Below are positions 1 through 6,147 of a stretch of DNA of 40,936 nucleotides, in pieces (position 1 is the stretch's first letter; the number at the start of each line of letters is the position of its first letter). Source of the stretch: CAZNRY01 sp964575675 (GTDB lineage Bacteria; Eisenbacteria; RBG-16-71-46; CAIMUX01; VGJL01); NCBI GenBank assembly GCA_964575675.1, contig CAZNRY010000010.1:1-40936 (forward strand), in the 5' to 3' direction. Made by a program: the position numbers and the translations under genes. The notes under the pieces were generated by a model. It searched no databases. It was not told the DNA's origin and saw only the letters and a program-made list of their open reading frames with translations.

Positions 1-291
1 TGACCGACGAGGAGGGCGCCCGTCGCCGCGAGCTCCTCGACGAGGACGCCGGCGCGGTGTTCAGCGACGTCCTCGCCGAGGGCGTGCTGCGACCCGACGA
101 CCCCCGCCTGACAGCCGACCACCCCCTGTCCGGTGCGGTGGGGGTGCTGCAGGACCTGGGGCTGCTGCGCCGCGGCGAGGCCGCCGGCGGCCGGGTTGCG
201 GTCGACCCGACCAGCGGGCAGGCGGGCGTGGTGTCCCCCCTCGGGCGGGGGTTTGCGGCGGGACGGACACGGACGGCCGGTCCCGTCCGGC
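1..291 (+). other. Left-edge segment with foreign-looking coding DNA, possible chimeric join
   Basis: From base 3 the plus strand reads as an open frame with strongly GC3-biased codons and a protein-like composition rich in Asp, Glu, Leu and Arg (for example LLDEDAGAVFSDVLAEG and DLGLLRRGEAAGG). This looks like actinobacterial coding DNA. It runs opposite to the carB frame that enters from the right. I do not recognise the protein. No conserved carB residues can be traced with confidence on the minus strand here. Either the contig end is chimeric or carB is interrupted by foreign DNA. Confidence 0.4.
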
Positions 292-958
292 CCCGCATCA
301 CTTCGGGCTCGAACCCCTTCCAGCCGGGGGGCGACTCCTCGACCAGAACCTGCCCGACCGGCGACAAATCGATCCCGCGCTGGACGATCCGACGGAAGGA
401 GTCGATGTCATGCGCGACGCCGCTTCCCGTGCCACCCAGCGTGAAGGAAGGACGGATGATCGCGGGGAGCCCGGTCAACCGGAGGGTTTCCTCCGCCTCC
501 TCGATCGAGCCACATGTCCGGCCCTTCGGAACGTCGAGCCCACCGTCCCTCATCGCCTTGCGGAAGGCCTCGCGATCCTCGGCCAGGCGGATGGCGTCGA
601 TCGAGGCGCCCAGTAGCCGCACGCCGTACCGCTCCCAGGTTCCGTTGTCCGCCAGGGCGACCGCGAGGTTCAGGGCGGTCTGGCCGCCGACCGTCGCGAG
701 ACACGCGTCGGGCCGCTCCTTCGCGACGATCTTCTCGACGTACTCGGGCGTCAGGGGCTCGATGTAGGTCGCGTCCGCGAGGCCGGGATCGGTCATGATC
801 GTGGCCGGGTTCGAGTTCACGAGAACCACCCGGCATCCTTCCTCGCGGAGCGCCTTCACCGCCTGCGTTCCGGAGTAGTCGAACTCGCATCCCTGTCCGA
901 TCACGATCGGACCGGATCCCAAAACGAGAACCGACCGGATGTCAGGGCTACGGGGCAA
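1..958 (-). CDS. carB: Carbamoyl phosphate synthetase large subunit, N-terminal part (partial)
   Basis: Large subunit of carbamoyl phosphate synthetase, which makes carbamoyl phosphate for pyrimidine and arginine synthesis from bicarbonate, ATP and ammonia delivered by CarA. Visible are the classic N-terminal stretch VLVLGSGPIVIGQGCEFDYS and, further in, VNSNPATIMTD, ATVGGQTALNLA and PSFTLGGTGSG of the first ATP-grasp half. I place the start at a TTG at 958 (MPRSPDIRSVLVLGSG). No ATG or GTG fits, and this start overlaps the carA stop, as expected for coupled carA-carB. The frame stays open to the window edge, but similarity fades: the expected ESxxGWKExExEV segment reads ESPPGWKGFEPEV and then becomes unrecognisable near 250-300. 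Only about 220 of the usual ~1070 residues are present and credible. Truncation by the window edge plus a possible chimeric join explains this best. Confidence 0.85.
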   Translation of the reverse strand, partial: MPRSPDIRSVLVLGSGPIVIGQGCEFDYSGTQAVKALREEGCRVVLVNSNPATIMTDPGLADATYIEPLTPEYVEKIVAKERPDACLATVGGQTALNLAVALADNGTWERYGVRLLGASIDAIRLAEDREAFRKAMRDGGLDVPKGRTCGSIEEAEETLRLTGLPAIIRPSFTLGGTGSGVAHDIDSFRRIVQRGIDLSPVGQVLVEESPPGWKGFEPEVMRGRTGPAVRVRPAANPRPRGDTTPACPLVGSTATRPPAASPRRSSPRSCSTPTAPDRGWSAVRRGSSGRSTPSARTSLNTAPASSSRSSRRRAPSSSV

Positions 959-2060
959 CGTTCGGCCCCCCCGGCGTCGCCGCGCGGACGAAGTGGTCGA
1001 AGATCTCGCGCGAATCGTGCGGGCCCGGCGCCCCTTCCGGATGGAACTGGTACGACCAGAGCCGGCGCGCGCGGTCGGTAAATCCCTCGACCGTGCCGTC
1101 GTTGACGTTCAGGTGGGTGAGCTCGACGGTCGAGGGGAGGAGATCCCCCTCGACGGCGTAGTTGTGGTTCTGCGCAGTGACCGACACCCGTCCGGTGCGC
1201 AAATCCTGCACGGGGTGGTTCGCGCCGTGATGCCCGAAGGGAAGCTTCTTGACCTGTCCCCCGAGCGCGAGGGCGGCGAGCTGGTGGCCGAGGCAGATCG
1301 CGAGGGTCGGATAGCGATCGATGCAGTGGCGGACGGTTCCGAGGAGCGGCGCGAGGCTTCGCGGATCGCCCGGGCCGTTCGAGAGGATGACGCCGTCGGG
1401 GTTCAGGGCGTCGATCTCCTCAGAACCTGTGTGCGCCGGGAAGATCGTGAGGCTGCAGCCGCAACGGGCCAGATCCTCGATGATCGATCGCTTGACGCCG
1501 TAGTCGATCACCGCGATCCGCGGCGACTCGGCGGCCTCGCCGTTCGCGTCCGATGCCGGGCGGACCCACGTTTGCCGGCAGGTCACCTCGGAGACGAGAT
1601 CGCGCTCAGAGATCGAGGGAAGCTGGCGCGCGCGGACCACGGCCTCGTCCGGGTCCTCGATCCTCGTCGTGAAGAACCCGCGCAGGACCCCGCTCGAGCG
1701 CAGGTGGAGCGTGAGCGAGCGCGTGTCGACGTCGGCCATGCCACGCAGGCGATAGCGCCGGACGTATTGGCGGAGGGTTTCGACGGAGCCGGGATGGGAC
1801 GGGGTTTCGCAGAGGTCGCGGCAGATCATGCCGGCCGCCCACGGCCATGTCGATTCCTGGTCGCTCTCGTGGATCCCGTAGTTGCCGATGTGCGGAGAGG
1901 TGAAGACGACGATCTGGCCGCGATAGGATGGATCGCTAAGGATTTCCTGATATCCCGACATGGCCGTGCAGAAAACGACTTCGCCGCCGGTCGCGTTGGA
2001 ATCCCCGAACGAGCGTCCGTAGAAGAGACGGCCGTCTTCCAGCGCAAGCAAGGCTGGCAT
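948..2060 (-). CDS. carA: Carbamoyl phosphate synthetase small subunit (glutaminase)
   Basis: CarA hydrolyses glutamine and channels the ammonia to CarB. The protein has 370 residues, normal for the family. The N-terminal domain shows the typical GEVVFCTAMSGYQEILSDPS stretch. The C-terminal class I glutamine amidotransferase domain has LSNGPGDP, the nucleophile elbow AICLGHQ (catalytic Cys about residue 256), and the His-Glu pair in QFHPEGAPGPHDS. An upstream in-frame start exists, but MPALLALEDG at 2060 matches the usual CarA N-terminus. CarB starts inside the last codons of carA, so the two are probably translationally coupled. About 250 bases separate carA from the beta-helix gene upstream, so it may have its own promoter. 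Confidence 0.96.
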   Translation of the reverse strand: MPALLALEDGRLFYGRSFGDSNATGGEVVFCTAMSGYQEILSDPSYRGQIVVFTSPHIGNYGIHESDQESTWPWAAGMICRDLCETPSHPGSVETLRQYVRRYRLRGMADVDTRSLTLHLRSSGVLRGFFTTRIEDPDEAVVRARQLPSISERDLVSEVTCRQTWVRPASDANGEAAESPRIAVIDYGVKRSIIEDLARCGCSLTIFPAHTGSEEIDALNPDGVILSNGPGDPRSLAPLLGTVRHCIDRYPTLAICLGHQLAALALGGQVKKLPFGHHGANHPVQDLRTGRVSVTAQNHNYAVEGDLLPSTVELTHLNVNDGTVEGFTDRARRLWSYQFHPEGAPGPHDSREIFDHFVRAATPGGPNVAP

Positions 2061-2307
2061 GGCGCCCCCATGTAACCCCGGCAGGTACGTAGACACCCGC
2101 CGCGATGCGGCGTCGCGGCGGCAATCGTGATCCGAGCCGTCGTGATCCTAATCCCCGCGTGCGGGACCGCAAGAGGATTCGGCGGGATGCTGGAACACAT
2201 CGGATGAATGAGAAATCTAAAGTGACAGCTTAGAGAACTCAGAAGGTCTCTTCGCGCCATGCGGGGTGCCTTCTCGAGGCAAGCAGGTCGCGCGGCGAAA
2301 CCCGTCG
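2061..2307 (-). other. carA leader / intergenic region
   Basis: This gap lies between the end of the beta-helix gene and the carA start. It holds an AT-richer patch around 2205-2240 that stands out from the GC-rich surroundings. On the minus strand it also holds a weak promoter-like pair (TTGCGG, 16 bases, TAGGAT), and the perfect hairpin described separately. I see no PyrR, UTP or arginine-type attenuator that I can name. Confidence 0.3.
2097..2121 (-). promoter_or_regulatory. Perfect 9-bp hairpin in the carA leader
   Basis: The arms CCGCCGCGA and TCGCGGCGG pair perfectly around a 7-base loop, about 37 bases upstream of the carA start codon. No T tract follows in the direction of transcription, so it is not a standard terminator. 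It could affect leader structure or translation; function is inferred only from position. Confidence 0.4.
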
Positions 2308-3414
2308 CTACCGGAAGAGGGACCGAACCCTGCCCCAGCTCATCTTCTCGACCGGCGTGCCCGCGCACTCAGCCGCCCCCGCTCCGATCTGACCGCAGGT
2401 CATCGGTCCGTGTGCGCCGGCCAGACAAGGTGACCCTTCGAGCAATCCCACATCCCCATTCGCCTCATCACAAAAGAGAGGATCGGCCGAGAAGTTTCCT
2501 AAGTACTCACCAGCATCACACCACATTCCCACGAAGTCGCCGTTCTCATTCGCCCAAACGTCGCTGCACTCGAAGGTCTTGCCGACCATGCACTCGACAC
2601 CCCAGCCATTGATCGTCTTCGCCACAATGCAATGGGACACGGGACTCCCCCAATTCCCACCGCACGACTCCAACGCGGCTCCTGTTCCATCACGGATCTC
2701 GTTGGCGAAGAATGTGCACCGACGTATGTCAGCTAGAAAACAGGCCATAATTGCAGCGCCATGATCCGCCTTGTTTCTAAAGAAAACGCAATCCTCAAGC
2801 ACAAGGTTGGAATTGCAGTAGATAGCACCCCCCGCCCACCCGGCTTCGTTTCCCGAGAAAAGGCATCTTCTGATCTCGGCCCTCGAGGCATTGATAGCCC
2901 CGCCACTGCCATACTCCGGTGCATAATCACAAGTTGTCCGATTGTTCGTGAATTCGCAATCTTCGGCTACGAGATTCCCGAGTACCACATTGATGGCGCC
3001 ACCCCCACAGCCGCTCACATTCCCTTCGAACTGGCAGTGCCGGACTACCAACTGCCCACCATGGACGTCCGGGTGGAAATTCAGGGGGATATCTTCGTCG
3101 AAGAAGCGGAGGTTCTCAATGTGACACGGTGTCGAATTGCGAAACAGGATGCTAATACGAAGGGAAGTCTCTTGAGGAGAGCTTCCAGTCCCAAGCAGAG
3201 TGAGCGGCGTCGTCTCAAGGATGAGCCACTGGTTCGGACCGTCAGATTCGTCATAGGTTCCCGGGCCGACGAGCACCGAGTCACCCGCAGCCGCCGCGAC
3301 GAGTGCATCACGGACCCGGGTGAAGTCACCCGCGCCGGCCTGGTCCACGATCCAGGTCCGCGCATGGGAAGAAACTGCGAGGAACAGCAGGAGAATCACC
3401 AGGAGAAGTCGCAT
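2308..3414 (-). CDS. Secreted right-handed parallel beta-helix protein with SWGRVRSLFR tail
   Basis: A protein of 368 residues. The start at 3414 is chosen because it begins a clear signal peptide (MRLLLVILLLFLAVSSHA, cleaved before RT); the longer reading upstream has no signal character. After TWIVDQAGAGDFTRVRDAL, typical of pectate-lyase / polymorphic-outer-membrane-like beta-helix proteins, the chain carries repeated coils such as VVRHCQFEGN, VAEDCEFTNN, IRRCLFSGNEA and LEDCVFFRNKA. Cysteines recur at the same place in each coil. Asn-rich turns and GGGAIN / GGAIYCN motifs are seen. No catalytic residues of pectate lyases are evident, so it may be a surface or adhesive protein. The last ten residues, SWGRVRSLFR, are almost identical to the end of the unrelated secreted protein at 26443-27177. 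Confidence 0.8.
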   Translation of the reverse strand: MRLLLVILLLFLAVSSHARTWIVDQAGAGDFTRVRDALVAAAAGDSVLVGPGTYDESDGPNQWLILETTPLTLLGTGSSPQETSLRISILFRNSTPCHIENLRFFDEDIPLNFHPDVHGGQLVVRHCQFEGNVSGCGGGAINVVLGNLVAEDCEFTNNRTTCDYAPEYGSGGAINASRAEIRRCLFSGNEAGWAGGAIYCNSNLVLEDCVFFRNKADHGAAIMACFLADIRRCTFFANEIRDGTGAALESCGGNWGSPVSHCIVAKTINGWGVECMVGKTFECSDVWANENGDFVGMWCDAGEYLGNFSADPLFCDEANGDVGLLEGSPCLAGAHGPMTCGQIGAGAAECAGTPVEKMSWGRVRSLFR

Positions 3415-3550
3415 CAGGTCTCGCTCCCGAGGGCTTGAGGACGGCAAGGGAGAGCCGCTTTCCCGAGGGTTCCCTACCGAATCCCAGATCCGCGTCGACT
3501 TTCCGCGCCGGAGCCCCACTCGAGTCGGTACAACCATACGCCGCCAGCGG

Positions 3551-4861
3551 TCAGGTCGTCCCCACGAATCTCTCCACGAGTCCCTCGATCACCGGGCGCA
3601 CCTGGAGCCGGTCGAGCCAGCGTTCCGGAATCGCGCCGGCTCCGTCGCGTGCGCCGAGCAGGGCACCGGCGATCGCGCAGTGTGTGTCGGCATCGCCCCC
3701 CATGTGGACGAGTTCGAGCAGAACTTCCTCGAGCGGCGCATTCTGCCGGATCGCCCAGAATGCGGCCTGGAGCGTCTTCAGCGGATGCCCCCGCTCGTGG
3801 CCGTTCCATTCGCCTTCTCCAGGACGCCAGCCTGTGGCAACTTGATCGAGCGCCTGTGTGGCCCGATCCTCCCAAACAACCGCCCGGGCCGCCGCGAGAG
3901 AATCCTCGCCGCGCACTGCTGCCGCGACCCCTTCGGCGACGGCGACCGCGCTCGCGAGACAAACCGGCGCGGGATGCGTGATCGCCGATGCCGCGATCGC
4001 GGAGCAGATGCGGAGGTCCTGATCCCCCGGGACGGCTGCTCCAACCGTCGCGGCGCGGCTCAGGGCTGCGTTGAACTCTGGGAGCCTGTGCGCCCGCTCC
4101 CACATCTCGCGGGAGGCCGGCAAAGGAGGACGCTCCCGGAAGGCGCGTAGGATCCCCCGCGTCAGGTGCCCGAAGTCCCTGGGCCGGGCCGTGACCCATC
4201 GTTCGAGGGCGCCCGCCAAACGATCGCGATCGTCGGGCAGATGGATGCTCCTTCCCTGCGCGAACTCCCGGAACCACATCAACGCGAACACCGTCTCACG
4301 CGTCGGCTGGCCGGGCCCCCAGCCGCGCCCGCTCACGTAGTCGCGGAATTGACCATGGATGCTCGTGATCTTCTCGGCAGGCCAGTTCTCGACCGGTGCG
4401 CCGAGGCAATCGCCGACGGCGAGCCCGAGCAATGCGCCACGGATTCGCTCGAGTTCGGCGCCGGTCGGGGACGCCGTTCGCGCCTTCGCGGGGTCGCCCA
4501 CCGGCATCGGGGTCAGGATCGGTAGCGTGGGCGGTGGCAGGATTCGGATCGCATCGAGCGCTCCGCCGGAGAGCAGATCCAGCTCGAGGGCGGCCGTTTG
4601 TCCCCCGGCGGCATCGACTCCGCCGGGAAGCGTGCAGGTCGCGATAAGCGGCGAGAGCCCCGCGAGCCTCCAGCGCCAGAGCCGCGCCACCCATGCAGGG
4701 GTGAGGGCGACCCGCCCCGGACGCAATTCGCCTCCCGCGAGGCGGACTTCCTCGTCGCACTCGATCCAACGAATGGTCTCGGGAAGCGGCTCACCGATGG
4801 GCAGGCGCGAGGCAAGGAGTTCGGCGCGAAGCCACGTCTCGTTTTCATTCTGGTCCGTCAT
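3551..4861 (-). CDS. ADP-ribosylglycohydrolase family protein with altered metal motif
   Basis: The C-terminal ~300 of 436 residues belong to the ADP-ribosylglycohydrolase (DraG/ARH) fold, whose members remove ADP-ribose from proteins or small molecules with two Mg/Mn ions. Landmarks are IRGALLGLAVGDCLGAPVE (about 140-158), GGDADT (388-393), AGALLGA and IPERW. The N-terminal metal motif, normally TDDT, reads TRET at 187-190 in GWGPGQPTRETVFALM, so half of the di-metal site looks lost while the C-terminal Asp pair is kept. The first ~135 residues form an extra region I do not recognise. The protein has no signal peptide and is probably cytoplasmic. A strong promoter sits directly upstream. It may be inactive, bind a single metal, or have changed substrate. 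Confidence 0.82.
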   Translation of the reverse strand: MTDQNENETWLRAELLASRLPIGEPLPETIRWIECDEEVRLAGGELRPGRVALTPAWVARLWRWRLAGLSPLIATCTLPGGVDAAGGQTAALELDLLSGGALDAIRILPPPTLPILTPMPVGDPAKARTASPTGAELERIRGALLGLAVGDCLGAPVENWPAEKITSIHGQFRDYVSGRGWGPGQPTRETVFALMWFREFAQGRSIHLPDDRDRLAGALERWVTARPRDFGHLTRGILRAFRERPPLPASREMWERAHRLPEFNAALSRAATVGAAVPGDQDLRICSAIAASAITHPAPVCLASAVAVAEGVAAAVRGEDSLAAARAVVWEDRATQALDQVATGWRPGEGEWNGHERGHPLKTLQAAFWAIRQNAPLEEVLLELVHMGGDADTHCAIAGALLGARDGAGAIPERWLDRLQVRPVIEGLVERFVGTT

Positions 4862-4870
4862 GATGTTCTT

Positions 4871-4899
4871 AGGTTAGAGAGAGGCACATGCCGTGTCAA
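4871..4899 (-). promoter_or_regulatory. Sigma70-type promoter for the ADP-ribosylglycohydrolase gene
   Basis: Reading the minus strand, a perfect -35 box TTGACA (4899-4894) is followed by exactly 17 bases and a -10 box TAACCT (4876-4871). The start codon is at 4861, only about ten bases past the -10 box. The transcript would therefore be leaderless or nearly so, which fits the absence of a clear ribosome binding site. Confidence 0.65.
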
Positions 4900-5128
4900 T
4901 CGTATGGAACTTCACGAGTTACGAGCTCCGGGCGGTTGAGTGGAGCAAAACCGGGCACGAGCCTGTACCATACGCGAGATTCGGCGCAGCCGTTCCGCGC
5001 CGATCTCAACCTGCCCGGACCCATCAGCGAGCTCCTCGCGGCAGAGTGCTCATGAAGCGTCCGGAGCAGACACCCACTGAAACTCAAGTTCTTGGAGATC
5101 TGGAGACCGGTTTGACTTCGGCTGAGAA

Positions 5129-5199
5129 GCGAGCAGGCGCGCCGCGAGGTCCGGCGCCCCCGGAACAATAGCCGGGCCGAGTGGATGCGCGAGGCGAGC
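5129..5199 (+). repeat. Dispersed intergenic repeat, copy 1 (divergent)
   Basis: It shares the blocks GCGAGCAGGCGCGCC, GCGAGG(T)CCGGCGCCC, TAGCCGG(G)CCGAG and GGATGCGC-AGGCGAGC, in the same order and spacing, with the copies at 28494-28570 (plus) and 13449-13525 (minus). This copy has one-base gaps and a changed centre. It lies outside genes, upstream of the superoxide dismutase. Confidence 0.6.
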
Positions 5200-5297
5200 T
5201 TCTCAGATCTACTCAAACTGGTCTAGAGACCGTGACGCCGGGTCCGCCGCACGGTCCGGCCCGGATGGACGCTCGCACGAGAAGGGAGAATCGTAAG

Positions 5298-5888
5298 GTG
5301 AAGCACGAGGTCACGAATTTCGACCACCTCATCGGACAGGTGGATGGCTTGAGCGAGGCCCAGCTCAAGGCCCACTTCGGGCTCTACGCTGGGTACGTGA
5401 ACAAACTCAACGAGATCGAGGAGAAGCTCGCAAAGGCCGATCCGGCGCAGAGCAACTACTCCTTTGGCGAGTTCAGCGAGCTGAAGCGGCGCGAGGCGGT
5501 GGCCTTCAATGGCTCCTACCTCCATCAGCTCTACTTCGAGAACCTGGCCCCGAACCGAGGCCAGATCTCGGCGGCGCTGAAGGGCGCGATCGATGCCGAT
5601 TTCGGCAGCTACCAGGCTCTCGAGGCAAACATGAGGGGGGCGGCCGTCTCGACGCCGGGCTGGGTCCTCCTCACCCAGAACCGTATCGACAAGAAGCTGC
5701 ACTCCTACATCATGTATGAGCATCACATCGGACTTCCCGTCCATCAGGAGATCCTGCTCGCCCTCGATTGCTGGGAGCATGCCTTCATGATCGACTACGG
5801 GACGAAGAAGCCCGACTACCTGGCGACGTTCTTCAAGAACGTGAACTGGAACGTCGTCAACGAGCGCTACGCGAAGCTGAAGGGGTAG
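5298..5888 (+). CDS. Superoxide dismutase, Fe/Mn family
   Basis: Converts superoxide to oxygen and hydrogen peroxide. The GTG at 5298 is chosen because it gives 196 residues, the normal length, and sits behind a Shine-Dalgarno sequence (AAGGGAGAA). The four metal ligands can be placed: His26 in KAHFGLYAGYV, His76 in FNGSYLHQLYFENL, and Asp157 and His161 in the signature DCWEHAFMIDYG. The LYAGYVNKLNEI and HQLYFENL wording belongs to the branch of the family seen in many uncultivated and deltaproteobacterial genomes rather than the Escherichia coli SodA/SodB type. The metal cannot be told from sequence. There is no signal peptide, so it is cytoplasmic. The gene stands alone, flanked by repeat-bearing gaps on both sides. 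Confidence 0.92.
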   Translation: MKHEVTNFDHLIGQVDGLSEAQLKAHFGLYAGYVNKLNEIEEKLAKADPAQSNYSFGEFSELKRREAVAFNGSYLHQLYFENLAPNRGQISAALKGAIDADFGSYQALEANMRGAAVSTPGWVLLTQNRIDKKLHSYIMYEHHIGLPVHQEILLALDCWEHAFMIDYGTKKPDYLATFFKNVNWNVVNERYAKLKG

Positions 5889-5902
5889 GGGCAAGGTTGG
5901 AT

Positions 5903-6064
5903 CGCTGGCCGGCCGGATGCTTCCGTAGGAGCTGCTCGCCGCGTGGCTGTGACCTGCGTGAACATCCGGCGGTCATCGCGCGAAGCGAGCCGCAGGCGCG
6001 AGCCAGGACTGCCCGCCTTCCCCAGGCGAGCGCCGGTCCGGAGGAGGCATCCGGCCGGCCAGCG
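5903..6064. repeat. 162-bp element with perfect 18-bp inverted ends (MITE-like or large stem)
   Basis: CGCTGGCCGGCCGGATGC at 5903-5920 is exactly reversed and complemented at 6047-6064. Pairing continues inward for four more positions with one G-T pair. The ~118-base interior has a nested pair GCTCGCC / GGCGAGC and no coding sequence. No target-site duplication is evident at the ends. It could be a miniature transposon remnant or a long RNA stem in the gap between the SOD and GH57 genes. Confidence 0.6.
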
Positions 6065-6147
6065 GAAAGCGGACAGCGGGTTGCGCGAGGCGGGCGAAGG
6101 CACGCCCCGAGTGGCCGCCTAGCTCACGATCGGAGAGAACTTCACTG

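Larger units (their letters stand above)
4862..5297. other. Divergent intergenic region between ADP-ribosylglycohydrolase and SOD genes
   Basis: A 436-base region without a convincing gene. It holds the minus-strand promoter at 4871-4899 and one copy of a dispersed repeat at 5129-5199. Frames open on both strands here have no recognisable domains, no good start context and poor composition. No clear plus-strand promoter for the superoxide dismutase was found by eye. Confidence 0.6.

Noticed and set aside
57..767. Plus-strand frame of 236 codons at the left edge
   Set aside because: Its second half is antisense to the conserved carB; only the part before about 250 looks like real coding DNA, and that is recorded as a left-edge segment.
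2097..2121. carA leader hairpin as an attenuator or terminator
   Set aside because: No T tract and no second competing hairpin could be found, so only a structural hairpin is claimed.
4896..5216. Possible small minus-strand protein between the ADP-ribosylglycohydrolase and SOD genes
   Set aside because: No domain, no ribosome binding site, and it overlaps both a strong promoter and a dispersed repeat copy.
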